DNA of 64,000 nt from Phoenix dactylifera (Eukaryota; Streptophyta; Magnoliopsida; Arecales; Arecaceae): NCBI RefSeq assembly GCF_009389715.1, contig NW_024067684.1, positions 1,039,501-1,103,500 on the forward strand, read 5' to 3'. Shown in pieces: positions 49,901-57,398 of the stretch (positions are counted from its first letter, which is position 1; each line of letters begins with the position of its first letter). A program made the position numbers and the translations under genes. Below the pieces are notes generated by a model. The model was not told where the DNA came from. It saw only the letters and a program-made list of their open reading frames with translations, and did not search any database.

Positions 49901-52900
49901 TGTATATGTTTGTGCAAAGTTGCCTAATGATGATTGGAAGTATGAGGGGAAGAGCGTGAATCGCTAGGAGGGCAGACCAGCGGTGTTTGAAGTCATGACA
50001 TGCTGAGGCAAATGAATGGAGGAGGGCAAGGTTGTTTTCCAATTGGCATTGATATGGATCCACAGGGGCTTAGGGAGTGAGAGTTTAAGTTCCGGGGATG
50101 AATAGAGCTGGAGGTAAAAGGGTTATCTGATGTCGCAAAGGAAGGCACTTAGTTTGTGACTTACAAGGCCCTTGGAGAAAATATATGATGATGTGGCAAG
50201 TTTCTTACTTAGGAAGTCCACTGTGGGGAGGTGCAAACTTTAGGAAGATCATTTTGTTAGATTATTTTTGGGATGGAACTATTTGCTTAAATGTTTAGAA
50301 ATACTTTTTCTTTAAAAAAATCCCTATTATTTTATTTGTGAAGGACATACATATTTATAAGAAAAAATCTGCAATTTGCAATATGCATTAAGTGCATATT
50401 TTAGGTCCTATTTGGTACCATTGCACTTTTTGGTTTTTAATTTGTAAAAACTAAAGTACGAAAACCGAACCAAAAACTTAATTAGTAAACTAGTTTCTTT
50501 TTTTTTTTTTGTTTTTTGAAAAACTCTTGATTTTGAGAATATGAAAACCATTAAAAATGGCCTTTCACTTTTTTTTTCCTGAAATGAAAAATATGTTCTA
50601 TTTTACCCTAGCTGTTGCCACGACCACAACACCACCACCCCCTATGTCGCTAGTGCCACCACCACCACAATTGCTGCCATCAGCACCACCACCACCACTA
50701 CAATTGCTGCCATCACCACCACCACCACCACCACCTACCCTACCATCGCTATTATTGTGACCACCACCACGGCCACAACCAACGCCATCACTATTACCGC
50801 TACCACCATTGCTTGTAATAATTTATTTTTTTAAAAAGCAATCAATTATACAAGCAAGATTTACTATACTGATCGGTACCGTACCATATCGGGCGTACTG
50901 TACTGTACCGGTACCAAATCGGTATGCTGTACCGTACCATGCCAATATTCAGTACACTGAATCTTATCGTGCTGTATCGTATATTAATACTATAGGAAGG
51001 TATTGGTACAAGGTCCAATACCGAAACAGCAAATCTTTGCCAAGCATGTTGATGTTTTCAAAATTTAGAAAGACCATAAAAAAAGTAAATTATCAGTTTT
51101 CATGTTTGTTAAAAACAAAAAGATTGGCAGTGATGTCAAATAATGTGTTAATAGAACACTTTCTGTTATTTAGAGTTTGTGCTACTTTTCATTTCACAAG
51201 AAGTTAATATAAGAAAGAACAATTCAACCTTTTGGCTGCTGAAAGTTTTTCGAGGCATGTTCATGAATATTATGTTTCTGAAGTCCAGGTGTAGCAGCTG
51301 TAATCTACATTTTTGAGCATTTTCTGAGTTAATGTTATGGCTATTATGATAAGAAACGACTATGCTTCAAATCACTAATCTTTATTCCTGGTATAGAGTA
51401 GTCATTGTTGGGTGCATGTGTAAATGGAGGATCATTGGGAGACTCAGAACTTGCAGATCACTGAGATGATGACAACAAAACCAACTTGCCATGTTGCGTT
51501 GCTGTTTGTTTCCTTCTGTTCAAAGACATTTTGGTTTCTAGCTGTTTTATGTATCGTACATCACAGTCAACTATACTGATTTTCATTTTGAAAGGCCCAC
51601 CATTGATTGTCATCAGAAGCATTGGAGCCAAATGCTCTCGGAAGTCTTCCAGCCTAACTGTATATAGTACTATTTTGGAAGTCTTGTTCTATCACATGAG
51701 AGCTGATTCAGTGTGTATTTATCTAGTGAAATGTGAAGCATGTTAGGCTTATTTTAAATGATGTTTTAAATAAATTTGTTAAATTTTCTAATGGGTAGTT
51801 CTGACTATAATATATATATTTCCTTGCATAATTTCTGGCAGTCACCGGTGCATCAACTATCAGAAAATCCCAAATAAATTTATCTGTCGATCCTCCTTAT
51901 GTGTCCCTTAGTTTCTATAGTTTCTTAATCCTGTAACAAATGTGGCTCAATTATCCAGGTGGGCCCTAAATTGGCATAAATTGGCGAGAAAGAGACATGT
52001 AGGCACTTTGGTTACTTCTCAAAAGTTTTGATTGTAGATTTTGAATATTTGGTGGAGTTGAGCTTATGGAGTAGTTATGGCTATCTTTTTTCCGATTTGG
52101 AAGAATACCACTTTACCAGCGTACACCTTTCAACTAATAAATCAATATTAGGTTGTCACTCAACGGAAAGAAACTATTTGCCAACTTTTATATGAAAGAA
52201 AAAAGGAAAACCCGTGGAAAATATTCTTTTAGTTTTCAAAATTTAATATTTCTGATTTAATGTAAATGTAATTCGACTATTATTATTATTTTTTTGTGCC
52301 TTTGTATCTTTTTTTTTTTTACCTCTCTTGCTGATGCTAACACTTGTATGTATGTCCAAATCTGACTCTCCTGTTTGTGTGTATGCAACATTGATGAAAT
52401 ATGTACAAGGCCATGATTATGGCATGAGTTTCCTGTTAATACCTGGTATGTTCTATGCAACTAAATATAAATTGTTTCTGACATATATAATAAAGCTATT
52501 TTAAAGTATTTCAATATCCATTTAAGGCATTCAGTTCTCACATTTTGGTGCTTTTATTGTGATTCATGAGTAAAAGAATTCTTGCATAATCTTGTGTTAA
52601 TGACATAACTGTATTTGATACATCAGTGTTGCATTTAGGAATAATCTACAAGGAATTGATACATGTTAAGACATAATAACAGGGCTCAGAAAATTAGTCA
52701 AACCTATTTTTTCTCCATCTAGTACTTTTTCTTCTTTTTTAAAGTAAAGTCTAGTACCCAGATAAGGGAAATTTTTATTATATGTTTCAGTTGATAACTT
52801 GATATGGTGCATGAAAGAAGAACTTGCCGTATCAATTTATATGCCATATAAACATCATACCAGTTTTAACAAATGATAATTCCTTGCTAATAATTCTTGG

Positions 52901-53136
52901 AAGACAGACACTTCCTCCCTAGTGGTTTATTTATAATTTATGGTTTCTTCTCCAAAATGATATTCATCTTGGTGACTTGGGGTTATGCTCTATTTGTCAT
53001 AATTTATTGTTATTGTTCCATATGATTTAAATTTCATTCTGACAAATTGTCTGATTATTATTCTTTTGAATTTTCTTCATGCCCTTTAACTGTATCTCTT
53101 TTCTTTTCAGGCTTCTTGGCATTTCATGCTGCTTGA
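19914..53136 (+). CDS. Syntaxin-6-like N-terminal domain, tail-anchored protein
   Basis: Exons I can support: 19914-19990, 32009-32144, 32236-32959, 47843-47952 and 53111-53136. The joined N-terminus reads [20 protein letters not shown], then [36 protein letters not shown] and [20 protein letters not shown]. These match the helical N-terminal domain of syntaxin-6/SYP6-type t-SNAREs. The linker is long and polar, with a basic [16 protein letters not shown] patch. The end is [13 protein letters not shown] followed by a membrane helix ([19 protein letters not shown]) and HAA stop. I see no SNARE motif, so a role in Golgi/endosome trafficking is inferred from the N-domain only. Introns are about 12.0, 0.09, 14.9 and 5.2 kb, swollen by transposons. 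Exon 3 has a frameshift, and exons 3 and 4 do not join in phase, so a small exon is missing from my model or the gene is damaged. Confidence 0.8.
20820..21680 (-). other. Decayed minus-strand sequence in intron 1, unidentified
   Basis: GC content rises relative to the surrounding intron. On the minus strand, 20830-21010 looks like an LTR end: TGTCGTTGGGAATCGATCC, followed by a GGCGCCGAGTTGG stretch. Further right on the same strand, 21060-21680 reads as broken protein-like pieces such as [43 protein letters not shown] and [14 protein letters not shown], separated by frameshifts and stops. I do not recognise the family. It may be a captured or processed gene fragment inside an element. Confidence 0.35.
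23370..25570 (-). mobile_element. Decayed Ty3/gypsy pol relic in intron 1
   Basis: Read on the minus strand from right to left, the order is that of a Ty3/gypsy pol. First come the RT-RNase H junction ([14 protein letters not shown], then [16 protein letters not shown] at about 25320-25530) and the integrase zinc-binding region ([20 protein letters not shown] and RNFYW at about 24680-24780). Then come integrase core remnants (24250-24600), a C-terminal piece ([12 protein letters not shown] at about 24010-24060) and the end motif [11 protein letters not shown] at about 23635-23665. Many stops and frameshifts break it. No intact ORF, and I could not define its LTRs. It is opposite in orientation to the host gene. 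Confidence 0.8.
26328..26511. mobile_element. Palindromic MITE, copy 2 of 3
   Basis: The left end AGGGTTTGTCGTTTTGGTAC and the reverse-complemented right end AAGGTTTATCATACCGGTCG form an imperfect TIR. The inside is packed with GGTACC, GGTACGATAC and CGGTACGGTATGGTACG words, which are self-complementary. Same family as 12124-12250 and 50857-51037; this copy lies in intron 1 of the syntaxin-like gene. Confidence 0.72.
27481..30421. mobile_element. Candidate 2.9-kb element with about 40-base TIRs
   Basis: The left edge CTATGTTTTGTTAGCAAGAA matches the reverse complement of the right edge, CTAAGTTTTGTTTGCCGGAA. The match continues to ATGGAATGGG on both sides. The interior holds a GGTTGGGTT/AACCCAACC repeat (28900-29560), a (TC)n run near 28211 and very AT-rich DNA, with no transposase ORF. 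No target duplication is obvious, so it may be a non-autonomous element with later insertions, or two separate MITE ends. Confidence 0.45.
28910..29560. repeat. GGTTGGGTT / AACCCAACC self-complementary repeat
   Basis: Many GGGTTGGGTT and AACCCAACCCAA words occur in both orientations around an AT-rich centre, so the segment can fold into a long hairpin. It is not telomeric: the period is not seven and the order is irregular. It resembles foldback elements scattered in plant introns. Confidence 0.6.
32236..32959 (+). CDS. Syntaxin-like gene, exon 3 with frameshift
   Basis: From the acceptor ATTAG|TTGGAGG the frame reads [12 protein letters not shown] through [18 protein letters not shown]. It then runs into TGA at 32527-32529 (RRFS stop). 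One base further along, the frame that is open after about 32511 continues [20 protein letters not shown] and stays open to [10 protein letters not shown] and the donor CAG|GTATCT. The switch must fall at about 32500-32530. The segment between would be too short for a plant intron. Either a 1-base insertion (or 2-base deletion) is real, or the assembly is wrong here. Confidence 0.8.
33974..35211 (-). repeat. Left LTR (3'LTR of the element)
   Basis: 1238 bases, TG...CA ends on the + strand. On the minus strand it holds U3 with tandem 30-bp repeats (35041-35158, four full copies), a TATA box TATAAAAG (about 34345-34352) and the phrase CTGACTTAGGCATCG in R/U5. It differs from the right LTR mainly by one extra 30-bp unit and a handful of single-base changes. 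Confidence 0.95.
35212..35227 (-). other. Polypurine tract of the retrotransposon
   Basis: On the minus strand GGAAGTCGGGGGGTAG directly precedes the 3'LTR start TGTTAGGGG. Position and G-run fit the second-strand priming site of an LTR retrotransposon. Confidence 0.75.
35601..35607 (+). promoter_or_regulatory. TATA box of the antisense ORF
   Basis: TATATAA lies in CTATATAAACTCTCCCCC, 139 bases before the ATG at 35746 and followed by a CT-rich leader. It lies outside the LTR and on the strand opposite to gag-pol, so the antisense ORF seems to have its own promoter. Confidence 0.6.
35746..38077 (+). pseudogene. Antisense additional ORF of the Tat element (decayed)
   Basis: Reads against gag-pol. 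Exon 1 (35746-36403) encodes [20 protein letters not shown], then [39 protein letters not shown] and [17 protein letters not shown]. This resembles plant proteins annotated as putative gypsy-type transposon (Transposase_28-like). An intron 36404-36472 (GTAAGG...TTTGCAG, 69 bases and in frame, so retention is also possible) leads to a Lys-rich and Pro/Glu/Ala-rich linker (KKQKVS, repeated EAGPSRPA). A second intron (37183-37265) precedes a coiled coil ([20 protein letters not shown], then repeated KYQASE). The end is [20 protein letters not shown] and an acidic Glu/Ala tail, stop 38077. At least three frame changes (near 36735 in a G6 run, near 37500, near 37700) break it. The second intron also fails to join in phase. 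Confidence 0.8.
38580..39440. repeat. 132-bp tandem repeat, about 6.5 copies
   Basis: GCGTCCTTGCGCCGAGGCG recurs at 38708, 38840, 38972, 39104, 39236 and (126 bases later) 39362. Each unit also has CTCTGCTCGGACTCCGTTC, GACGTCGGCAGAGAAA, AACATTAAATAAATGG and TACCTTGTACCGTGTG. A partial unit starts at 38581. The central copies are almost identical, so they arose recently. The long minus-strand ORF across this field is a repeat artefact. Confidence 0.95.
39465..39985. repeat. About 53-bp GC-rich tandem repeat
   Basis: The unit GAGCACGAGCCGAGCTCGTC + CGGTCAGAGAGGACCGCTA recurs at about 39478, 39597, 39651, 39730, 39783 and 39836. Some copies are separated by a second motif (ATCCCGACGTCTCGGGGCAT). 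Each unit contains the palindrome GCCGAGCTCG and a CGGTC..GACCG hairpin. Confidence 0.88.
40226..41451 (-). pseudogene. Tat element integrase (frameshifted)
   Basis: Inserts the cDNA into the host chromosome. On the minus strand the zinc-binding region reads [20 protein letters not shown] + CQRNA near 41110-41220. Catalytic-core parts are [20 protein letters not shown] and [16 protein letters not shown] (near 40840-40990). Downstream come [20 protein letters not shown] (near 40610) and a C-terminal piece ([37 protein letters not shown]) ending at a TAG at 40226. At least two frame changes and one stop (TN stop AREAG) lie between these parts, so no intact integrase can be read. Confidence 0.88.
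41409..42452 (-). CDS. Tat element RNase H plus second (archaeal-type) RNase H
   Basis: One open frame of 347 codons. The first part ([40 protein letters not shown]) is the usual Ty3/gypsy RNase H joined to RT. The second part ([48 protein letters not shown]) is a second RNase H of archaeal type with the D-x-S, E and D catalytic pattern. A second RNase H is known from the Tat lineage. After the second domain the frame drifts ([15 protein letters not shown]), which indicates a further frameshift before integrase. Confidence 0.9.
   Translation of the reverse strand: MWSDECQQSFEELKHLLASPPLLTKPQQGEILYLYLVVSPVAVSSVLVREEGKLQKPVYYTSRVLRDAETRYAKLEKTAYALVISARRLRPYFQAHTVAVLTDQPIKQILQRSDRAGRITKWAIELGEFDIEYRPRQAIKAQALADFIAECTIPDEVEPEPEPLLERTPSFTWALHVDGSSNSGVSGAGFILTSPEGVVAEQALRLEFPASNNMAEYEALVAGLKLAKELGVKDLKAFSDSQLVVNQIVGRLRSQRPDHAEVSPEGTGSRLDLGLFPHSTYCQVGESQGRPAIKAGVLSHERASQRGSPGISPKAQHRRARADPLHRARAKLDGWTHQLSARRNPPC
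42344..43200 (-). pseudogene. Tat element reverse transcriptase (frameshifted)
   Basis: The N-terminal half appears in pieces near 42900-43190 ([40 protein letters not shown]). It then continues in one open frame from 42883 with [20 protein letters not shown], the catalytic box [29 protein letters not shown] and [20 protein letters not shown]. The catalytic aspartates are kept. Single-base frame changes break the first half and the join to RNase H. Confidence 0.9.
43172..43975 (-). CDS. Tat element aspartic protease region
   Basis: The active-site box reads [13 protein letters not shown] (D-N-G instead of D-T-G, a variation seen in this lineage). It is followed by [20 protein letters not shown] and [20 protein letters not shown], the second half of a retropepsin fold. 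The frame is open for 267 codons and runs on toward RT ([20 protein letters not shown]). It would be made as part of a gag-pol polyprotein and cleave it. Confidence 0.87.
   Translation of the reverse strand: MVISMIINKFDVKRILVDNGSSANVLYFDAYCKMRMTKEQLRRMNAPLVGFTGDSVPVEGEIDLLVTAGLAPRESTVGMSFLVIRLPSVYNAILGRPGLNALRAAVSTHHLLMRFPTSRGVGEVRGDQMVARRCYLATHEATRPSEVPAPATDQPSAEVLEARVDPQKERVEPGELLIQVPLRENSPELTVQVGSGLDEHARGRLVNFLRDNMDVFAWSPADMPGIDPEIMVHRLQVKPTSKPVRQKKRGAAPERQQAAAEEVKQTP
43960..45646 (-). pseudogene. Tat element gag (early stop and frameshift)
   Basis: The likely start at 45646 reads [15 protein letters not shown] but meets a TAG (QVRPE stop FDALVQ) after about 39 codons. Translation then resumes in the same frame ([16 protein letters not shown]) and shifts near 45370 into a 521-codon open frame. 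That frame has the Retrotrans_gag domain ([60 protein letters not shown]), an Arg-rich stretch and [20 protein letters not shown], the zinc-binding-like motif typical of Tat gags. Gag forms the particle that packages the RNA. Only the first stop and frameshift break it. Confidence 0.9.
45661..45678 (-). other. Primer binding site of the retrotransposon
   Basis: On the minus strand, two bases after the 5'LTR end (CCAGCAACA), TGGCGCTAGAGGAAGGGC follows. The TGG start and position fit a tRNA primer site. I could not assign the primer tRNA. Confidence 0.75.
45681..46885 (-). repeat. Right LTR (5'LTR of the element)
   Basis: 1205 bases; three full copies of the 30-bp U3 repeat (about 46741-46826) against four in the left LTR. 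The minus-strand TATA box TATAAAAG at about 46052-46059 would drive gag-pol. This would be the promoter of the full-length transcript. Confidence 0.95.
47750..47794 (+). other. Candidate small exon of the syntaxin-like gene
   Basis: A strong acceptor (TTTATTTTTGCAG) at 47749 and a GTGAGG donor at 47794/47795 bound about 44 bases. That length would repair the phase between exons 3 and 4. However, the phase-0 reading [12 protein letters not shown] ends in TAG inside it. So either it is not used, or it records decay. Confidence 0.3.
47843..47952 (+). CDS. Syntaxin-like gene, exon 4 (basic helix and membrane anchor)
   Basis: The acceptor TTGTATAG precedes C|TGG, and the frame reads [20 protein letters not shown] then [16 protein letters not shown], ending CTT G|GTGAGTG. 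The last base joins with GC of the final exon to give Gly. Incoming phase needs two bases that exon 3 does not supply. It lies about 0.86 kb right of the split MITE. Confidence 0.8.
49130..49430. repeat. Purine-rich irregular repeat in intron 4
   Basis: Repeated words GGGAGGGTAGGC, GGCAGTCATCGG, AGGAGGG and TTGGCAGG over about 300 bases; on the other strand this reads as a Pro/Leu-rich artefact. No gene. Confidence 0.4.
50625..50815. repeat. CCA-rich trinucleotide repeat
   Basis: (ACC)n and CCACCACCACC runs interrupted by TTGCTGCCATCA. The + strand ORF over it is a Pro-rich by-product. It lies in intron 4 of the syntaxin-like gene, just left of a MITE. Confidence 0.85.
50857..51037. mobile_element. 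Palindromic MITE, copy 3 of 3
   Basis: The left end AGATTTACTATACTGATCGG and the reverse-complemented right end AAAGATTTGCTGTTTCGGTA form the TIR. The interior CGGTACCGTACCATATCGGG and CTGTACCGTACCATGCC words match copy 2 in inverse orientation (for instance GTCC next to GGTATTGG / CCAATACC at one end). Confidence 0.72.
53111..53136 (+). CDS. Syntaxin-like gene, last coding exon
   Basis: After a strong acceptor (CTTTTCTTTTCAG) the bases GC complete Gly. The frame reads FLAFHAA and TGA at 53134-53136, finishing the membrane anchor only a few residues from the end, as expected for a tail-anchored protein. Confidence 0.72.
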
Positions 53137-56037
53137 ATAGTATGTATTTTTGGTATTTTTCCCTTTTCCTCCTATACATGGTTATGGAAAATGTGATAGC
53201 ATTGCATTCTGATCTCTCTGGCGGCCCCTAAGTGAGAGCTGGCATCTCTCATGTTTGGCGAGAAGAGCAGCCAGTCGCTCTTCGATGCCTGATCATGAAG
53301 GGAGCCGAACAGCAGTCCCAGACCTATCAACATAAATAGTTCCGGGCAGATGCTGCCGGCCATCAAGTTTCCAAGTATCCTTCTAACTTGGTGGGTTTCT
53401 TTTTTCATTATCTGGCATCATAATAGTTTGTATGTCTGCATCTGGATTTGGTCTCTTTCTTTTGTATGATAAAATGAAGGGGGATTCATAGTCCAAAGAC
53501 ACAGTGGGGCTGTTAGAACTATTGATTAGATAGAGTAATGAAACATTCGACAGTAACTATGTTTCTCCAATTTTCCTGTCATGCTGTTTTTTTCCAAGTG
53601 CTTTCATTTGAATGCTTCTTTGGAGCATATTATTGTCAAGAGTTATTGATGCAGTTATGTACTGTGTCTAACCTATACATCTTTTTTTAGTACCAAGGCT
53701 TTCTTTGTCTTGAGCATAGCTGTTTGTATCATTATACCGGCACTCGCCGGTCCGTTATATATCAGCCAATATAGACTGATGTATCCTGAGATTTCAGCTG
53801 ATATGATATGAATAAATCACATCATATCTCGACAATGTTCCTAAGTATGAATTTATGCCTACTTTTTCCACATGATGATGTCTAATTGTCATGTGGAAAA
53901 AGTGGGCATAAATTCTAGTCGGCTCTTTGAACCTCAGTAGTTTGCCATCCTTAATTATAAGCAACAAGTTCAACGTGATGGTTTCGCAGTTCAACAACTG
54001 CTTCGGAATTTGGACTTTTTTGCACGTATGACCCTTTCTTTGACTAGAAAATTATAGATAAGAGCATGTTGAAGTCCAACATGATGAAAAAGCACAAATG
54101 ATTAGTTTATTATATGCTCTTTATTATTTTTTTTTTTTGATACATTGGCGGCTCACACATGACGAGTGTGAAAACAGCCAACAAAATCAAAAAACAAAAT
54201 ACTGCGCAAAGGCATAGGCATAGCTCTGTGGTCTAGCTAGAAAAAATTTTCCGAGTGATGAGCCGCGAAGAAAGCAATTCAGTCTGCAACACCGTTCGTC
54301 TTTCGATATACGTATGTGGTCTAGTAGGAGTCAGCCTTCTTCAGTGCTCTGCAAATATTTTGAAGCAGTGGCTGGTCCTGAGCACCCCCATCCTCGGATA
54401 TATGCTCCTCATCAAAGTATAAACATTGACATCTCCTTTTATCTGTCTAATTTTTGCGGGATGTTTATATTATGTCATGCACCAGCATGTAACATGATCT
54501 ATGAAGGGAGACCAACAAATCATGGGTATCATATGTTAGACTGTGGACTTTTCCCCCCCCCCTCTCTTAATGAGCTTTGTTTACGTAACCTTCTTATGCT
54601 TTGAATTTTTTGCTGTTAGTATGTTTGAAACTTTCAAAGCTATAGAAAAAGGAGCAGTTCCCATGAAATGGTCGTAGTAATCTTTTATTCTTGTCTTTAC
54701 GTAAGTAAAAATTTCTATCATTCTATTGGCAAGCTCACCTTTTTGGGAAGATAAAAAAGAATATAGCTCTAAATATACATTTGCCCGTCAATAGATTAGT
54801 ACGCTTGTTGCTGGATATCTCTCCCTCTTTTTTATTTCTTTTCTTTTCTTGTTTGGTAAAAGATGACACACTAATTGACAAGACGCTCATTTGATGTGTC
54901 CACCGATGCTGCAAGTTGATATGTTTGATTGTTTCTTACTTATTCCTGTCTACTCATTACTAATTTAATATCAATTGATGGTACATTTGATGATGTACAT
55001 GGTTCCATGTACCCATCAACCTGCTTGCCAATAAGCTTGAAACCTAGAAGCGAGGTCACTTTCAATCAATGAACCGAGCTGATCAAGCTTGGTTCAACCA
55101 AGCTTGGTTTGAAATTAATTTCGAGCTTGAAAGTACGAATGAAGTTGATGAAGCTTAATTGATCAGCATTGAAATCCTAATTAAACGTGGAATCAATTCA
55201 AGCTTGAAACAATCTTAATATCGTGAATAATTGGATTTAAGATCCAACGACCATTATTGGGGACTTGCTTACACTTGAGTGGAGGTCATTGGAGGTCCAA
55301 ATTGATGTGTCTAGTCAGCTTTACACTTGATAACAAAGGTTCCAAATCGATCGTATAATTTGGATATCCCAAACATATATATTAAGTAATTAAAAAAATA
55401 TTTAATTTAATTTTATTTAGACTGCCTAAATTTTTGACCATTTGATGCGTAGGTTAGGAGTCTTTGAGCTATAGCCTAATCTAGCTGAGGCTGATTGAGC
55501 CTGGTGTATCTTGGCTCATTGCAAATTAATAGCAAGCTTAGATTGCTGGTTGAAGCGTAGCTTATTTAACTTTAAATCCTTTGTTTTATTCCATATTTTC
55601 AATCTAATTCTTTTGTTTCTTTCAAACCTTTGCTTTTCTTAATTTTTTGTTCTTCAATTTTCTTTTTTTTTCATTTTCAAATGAAAATATTTAGTTACTT
55701 CTCATTGCTAAATATTTAATTAACTGATATTGTTGATCTTGCATGTGACATATACAAGTTAGAGAATGATGGACTATTATGCTAGAATCCAACTTCAAGA
55801 TTGGATTTGAAAGTCTTGCTGTTGACTGGGATTTTTAAAGGAGGACCTTGTCATTTAGGTACTGCCATATAGCAGCCTAAACTTCAACATGCATATATAG
55901 TCAATGATTGGTACTGATGGTGCAATACCACTTGCCAACAATAAAAAGAATCATATGATAGACATCGCAAATGTCCATAATTTGACAATCAAACTCTAAC
56001 CTAAAAATCAAGCTTAGGTTTCAAGTCTCGAGTAATT

Positions 56038-56040
<3 letters not shown>
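53137..56040. other. Intergenic and 3'UTR region, no gene recognised
   Basis: The first part is probably the 3'UTR of the preceding gene. Features seen: a GCACTCGCCGGTCCGTTATATATC stretch near 53740, a strong hairpin at 53849-53915, T-runs at 54128-54140, and an AAGCTTGG/CCAAGCTT-rich foldback segment at 55030-55200 similar in words to the MITE at 4003-4318. ORFs at 53172-53408 and 54314-54604 have no domain support. Confidence 0.5.
53849..53915. repeat. 27-bp-arm hairpin with 13-base loop
   Basis: The arm at 53849-53875 (GAATTTATGCCTACTTTTTC...) and the arm at 53889-53915 are reverse complements with a single mismatch, which becomes a G-U pair in RNA. The loop is 13 bases. It could be a small foldback element or a hairpin RNA precursor. 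Confidence 0.85.

Positions 56041-56042
<2 letters not shown>

Positions 56043-56130
<88 letters not shown>
56043..56130. repeat. (AT)n microsatellite, about 88 bases
   Basis: An uninterrupted AT dinucleotide run of about 44 units, likely to vary in length. Confidence 0.97.
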
Positions 56131-56133
<3 letters not shown>

Positions 56134-56202
56134 TTCCCCTTAACCTACATCATATTGGTGGCTCTTCTTGGAGAAAAGATTGAAGTGAGACCAGACTAAT
56201 AA

Positions 56203-57398
56203 CTCTTGCAGCATCATATTGTTAAATAAGATTCAAAATAATGTTCTGTTAAATATAAATTAAATTTACAAAATCATTTTAAAAAAACAAATATCGGTCA
56301 AATAAATATTGGCTCCGTTTGGCAGAACTGTTGGCAGTAGAACTTTTAGAAATAGAAATTTTCGAAGTAGAGACTTTTGAAGTAGAGCCTTTATAAAAAG
56401 CTATTTATTATTTGGTAACTATATTTCTAAAGTACCGTAAAATTTTAATATGTATTTAGCAACCGAAAGTAATTTTGGTATTATAAAATGACCATAAAGG
56501 ACATTGCATACTATTATACAATAGAGCATAATAAAATATAATATGTATTAATATATAAATATATGACATAGTATGACATTACTATAATTTAATATAATAT
56601 TATTCTAATATAGTTAATATAATATTTTATACTATAGCATAATAATATAACATAATTTGATATTATATAACATAACATATAAATGTATTATGATATAATG
56701 TAATATAATATTATATTTATAGTATAATATAATATCTTGATATAAAATATTATAATTGTTATTATTATATATTAAAATTTTAGTAATATAATATTTTTAG
56801 GAACTAATTTTTGGAAAAAAATTATAGAGGCACACAATCATACTTGCAAAATGAGGTTTTACGATTCTTTTCTTTCCATTGTTTTTCTTGTTCAAAATGA
56901 TGAATAATAAATAGAGGAAAGAAATAATACCTGAATCACATGGCAAGAGAGAAAGCAAAGGCCAATTAGGGTTCTTTTGTTTGTTGGGGCTCTTGCAGAT
57001 TTCTATCTTCATGCATTATGATATAAAGGAACACTTTCTGTAATTATATAATTTTATCATGAAGATTTTGGTCTAAAAAAAAATTATAAATATAAAACAG
57101 CTTCTCAATATGTGCTAAAAGATCCTCTACCACGTAGACGTTTCAGCTTTCTAGCAAAGCTAAAACAGCTTTCCGGTAAAGCTAAAATAACATTCTGATT
57201 TTTTTTACCAAACACCTATATTCTATTCAAAAGTACTTTTGAAGAAGTAGAAAGTAAGTACTTTCTGGCTCATCAAAACTCTACCAAACAGGTTTCTTGC
57301 AGCATCATATTGTTGAATAAGATTCCAAAAAACTTTTTGTTAAATATAAATTAAATTTACAAAAATGTTTTAAAAAAATAAATATCAATCAAACTCGA
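56203..57398. mobile_element. TIR element flanked by about 100-bp direct repeats
   Basis: TCTTGCAGCATCATATTGTT and about 80 following bases occur at 56203-56310 and again, diverged, at 57294-57398. The DNA between has an inverted-repeat pair: CTCCGTTTGGCAGAACTGTT at the left and, reverse complemented, ACCTGTTTGGTAGAGTTTTG at the right. That pair suggests a hAT-like MITE of about 980 bases with a very AT-rich core (56400-56800). The direct repeats are far longer than a target duplication. Confidence 0.6.
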
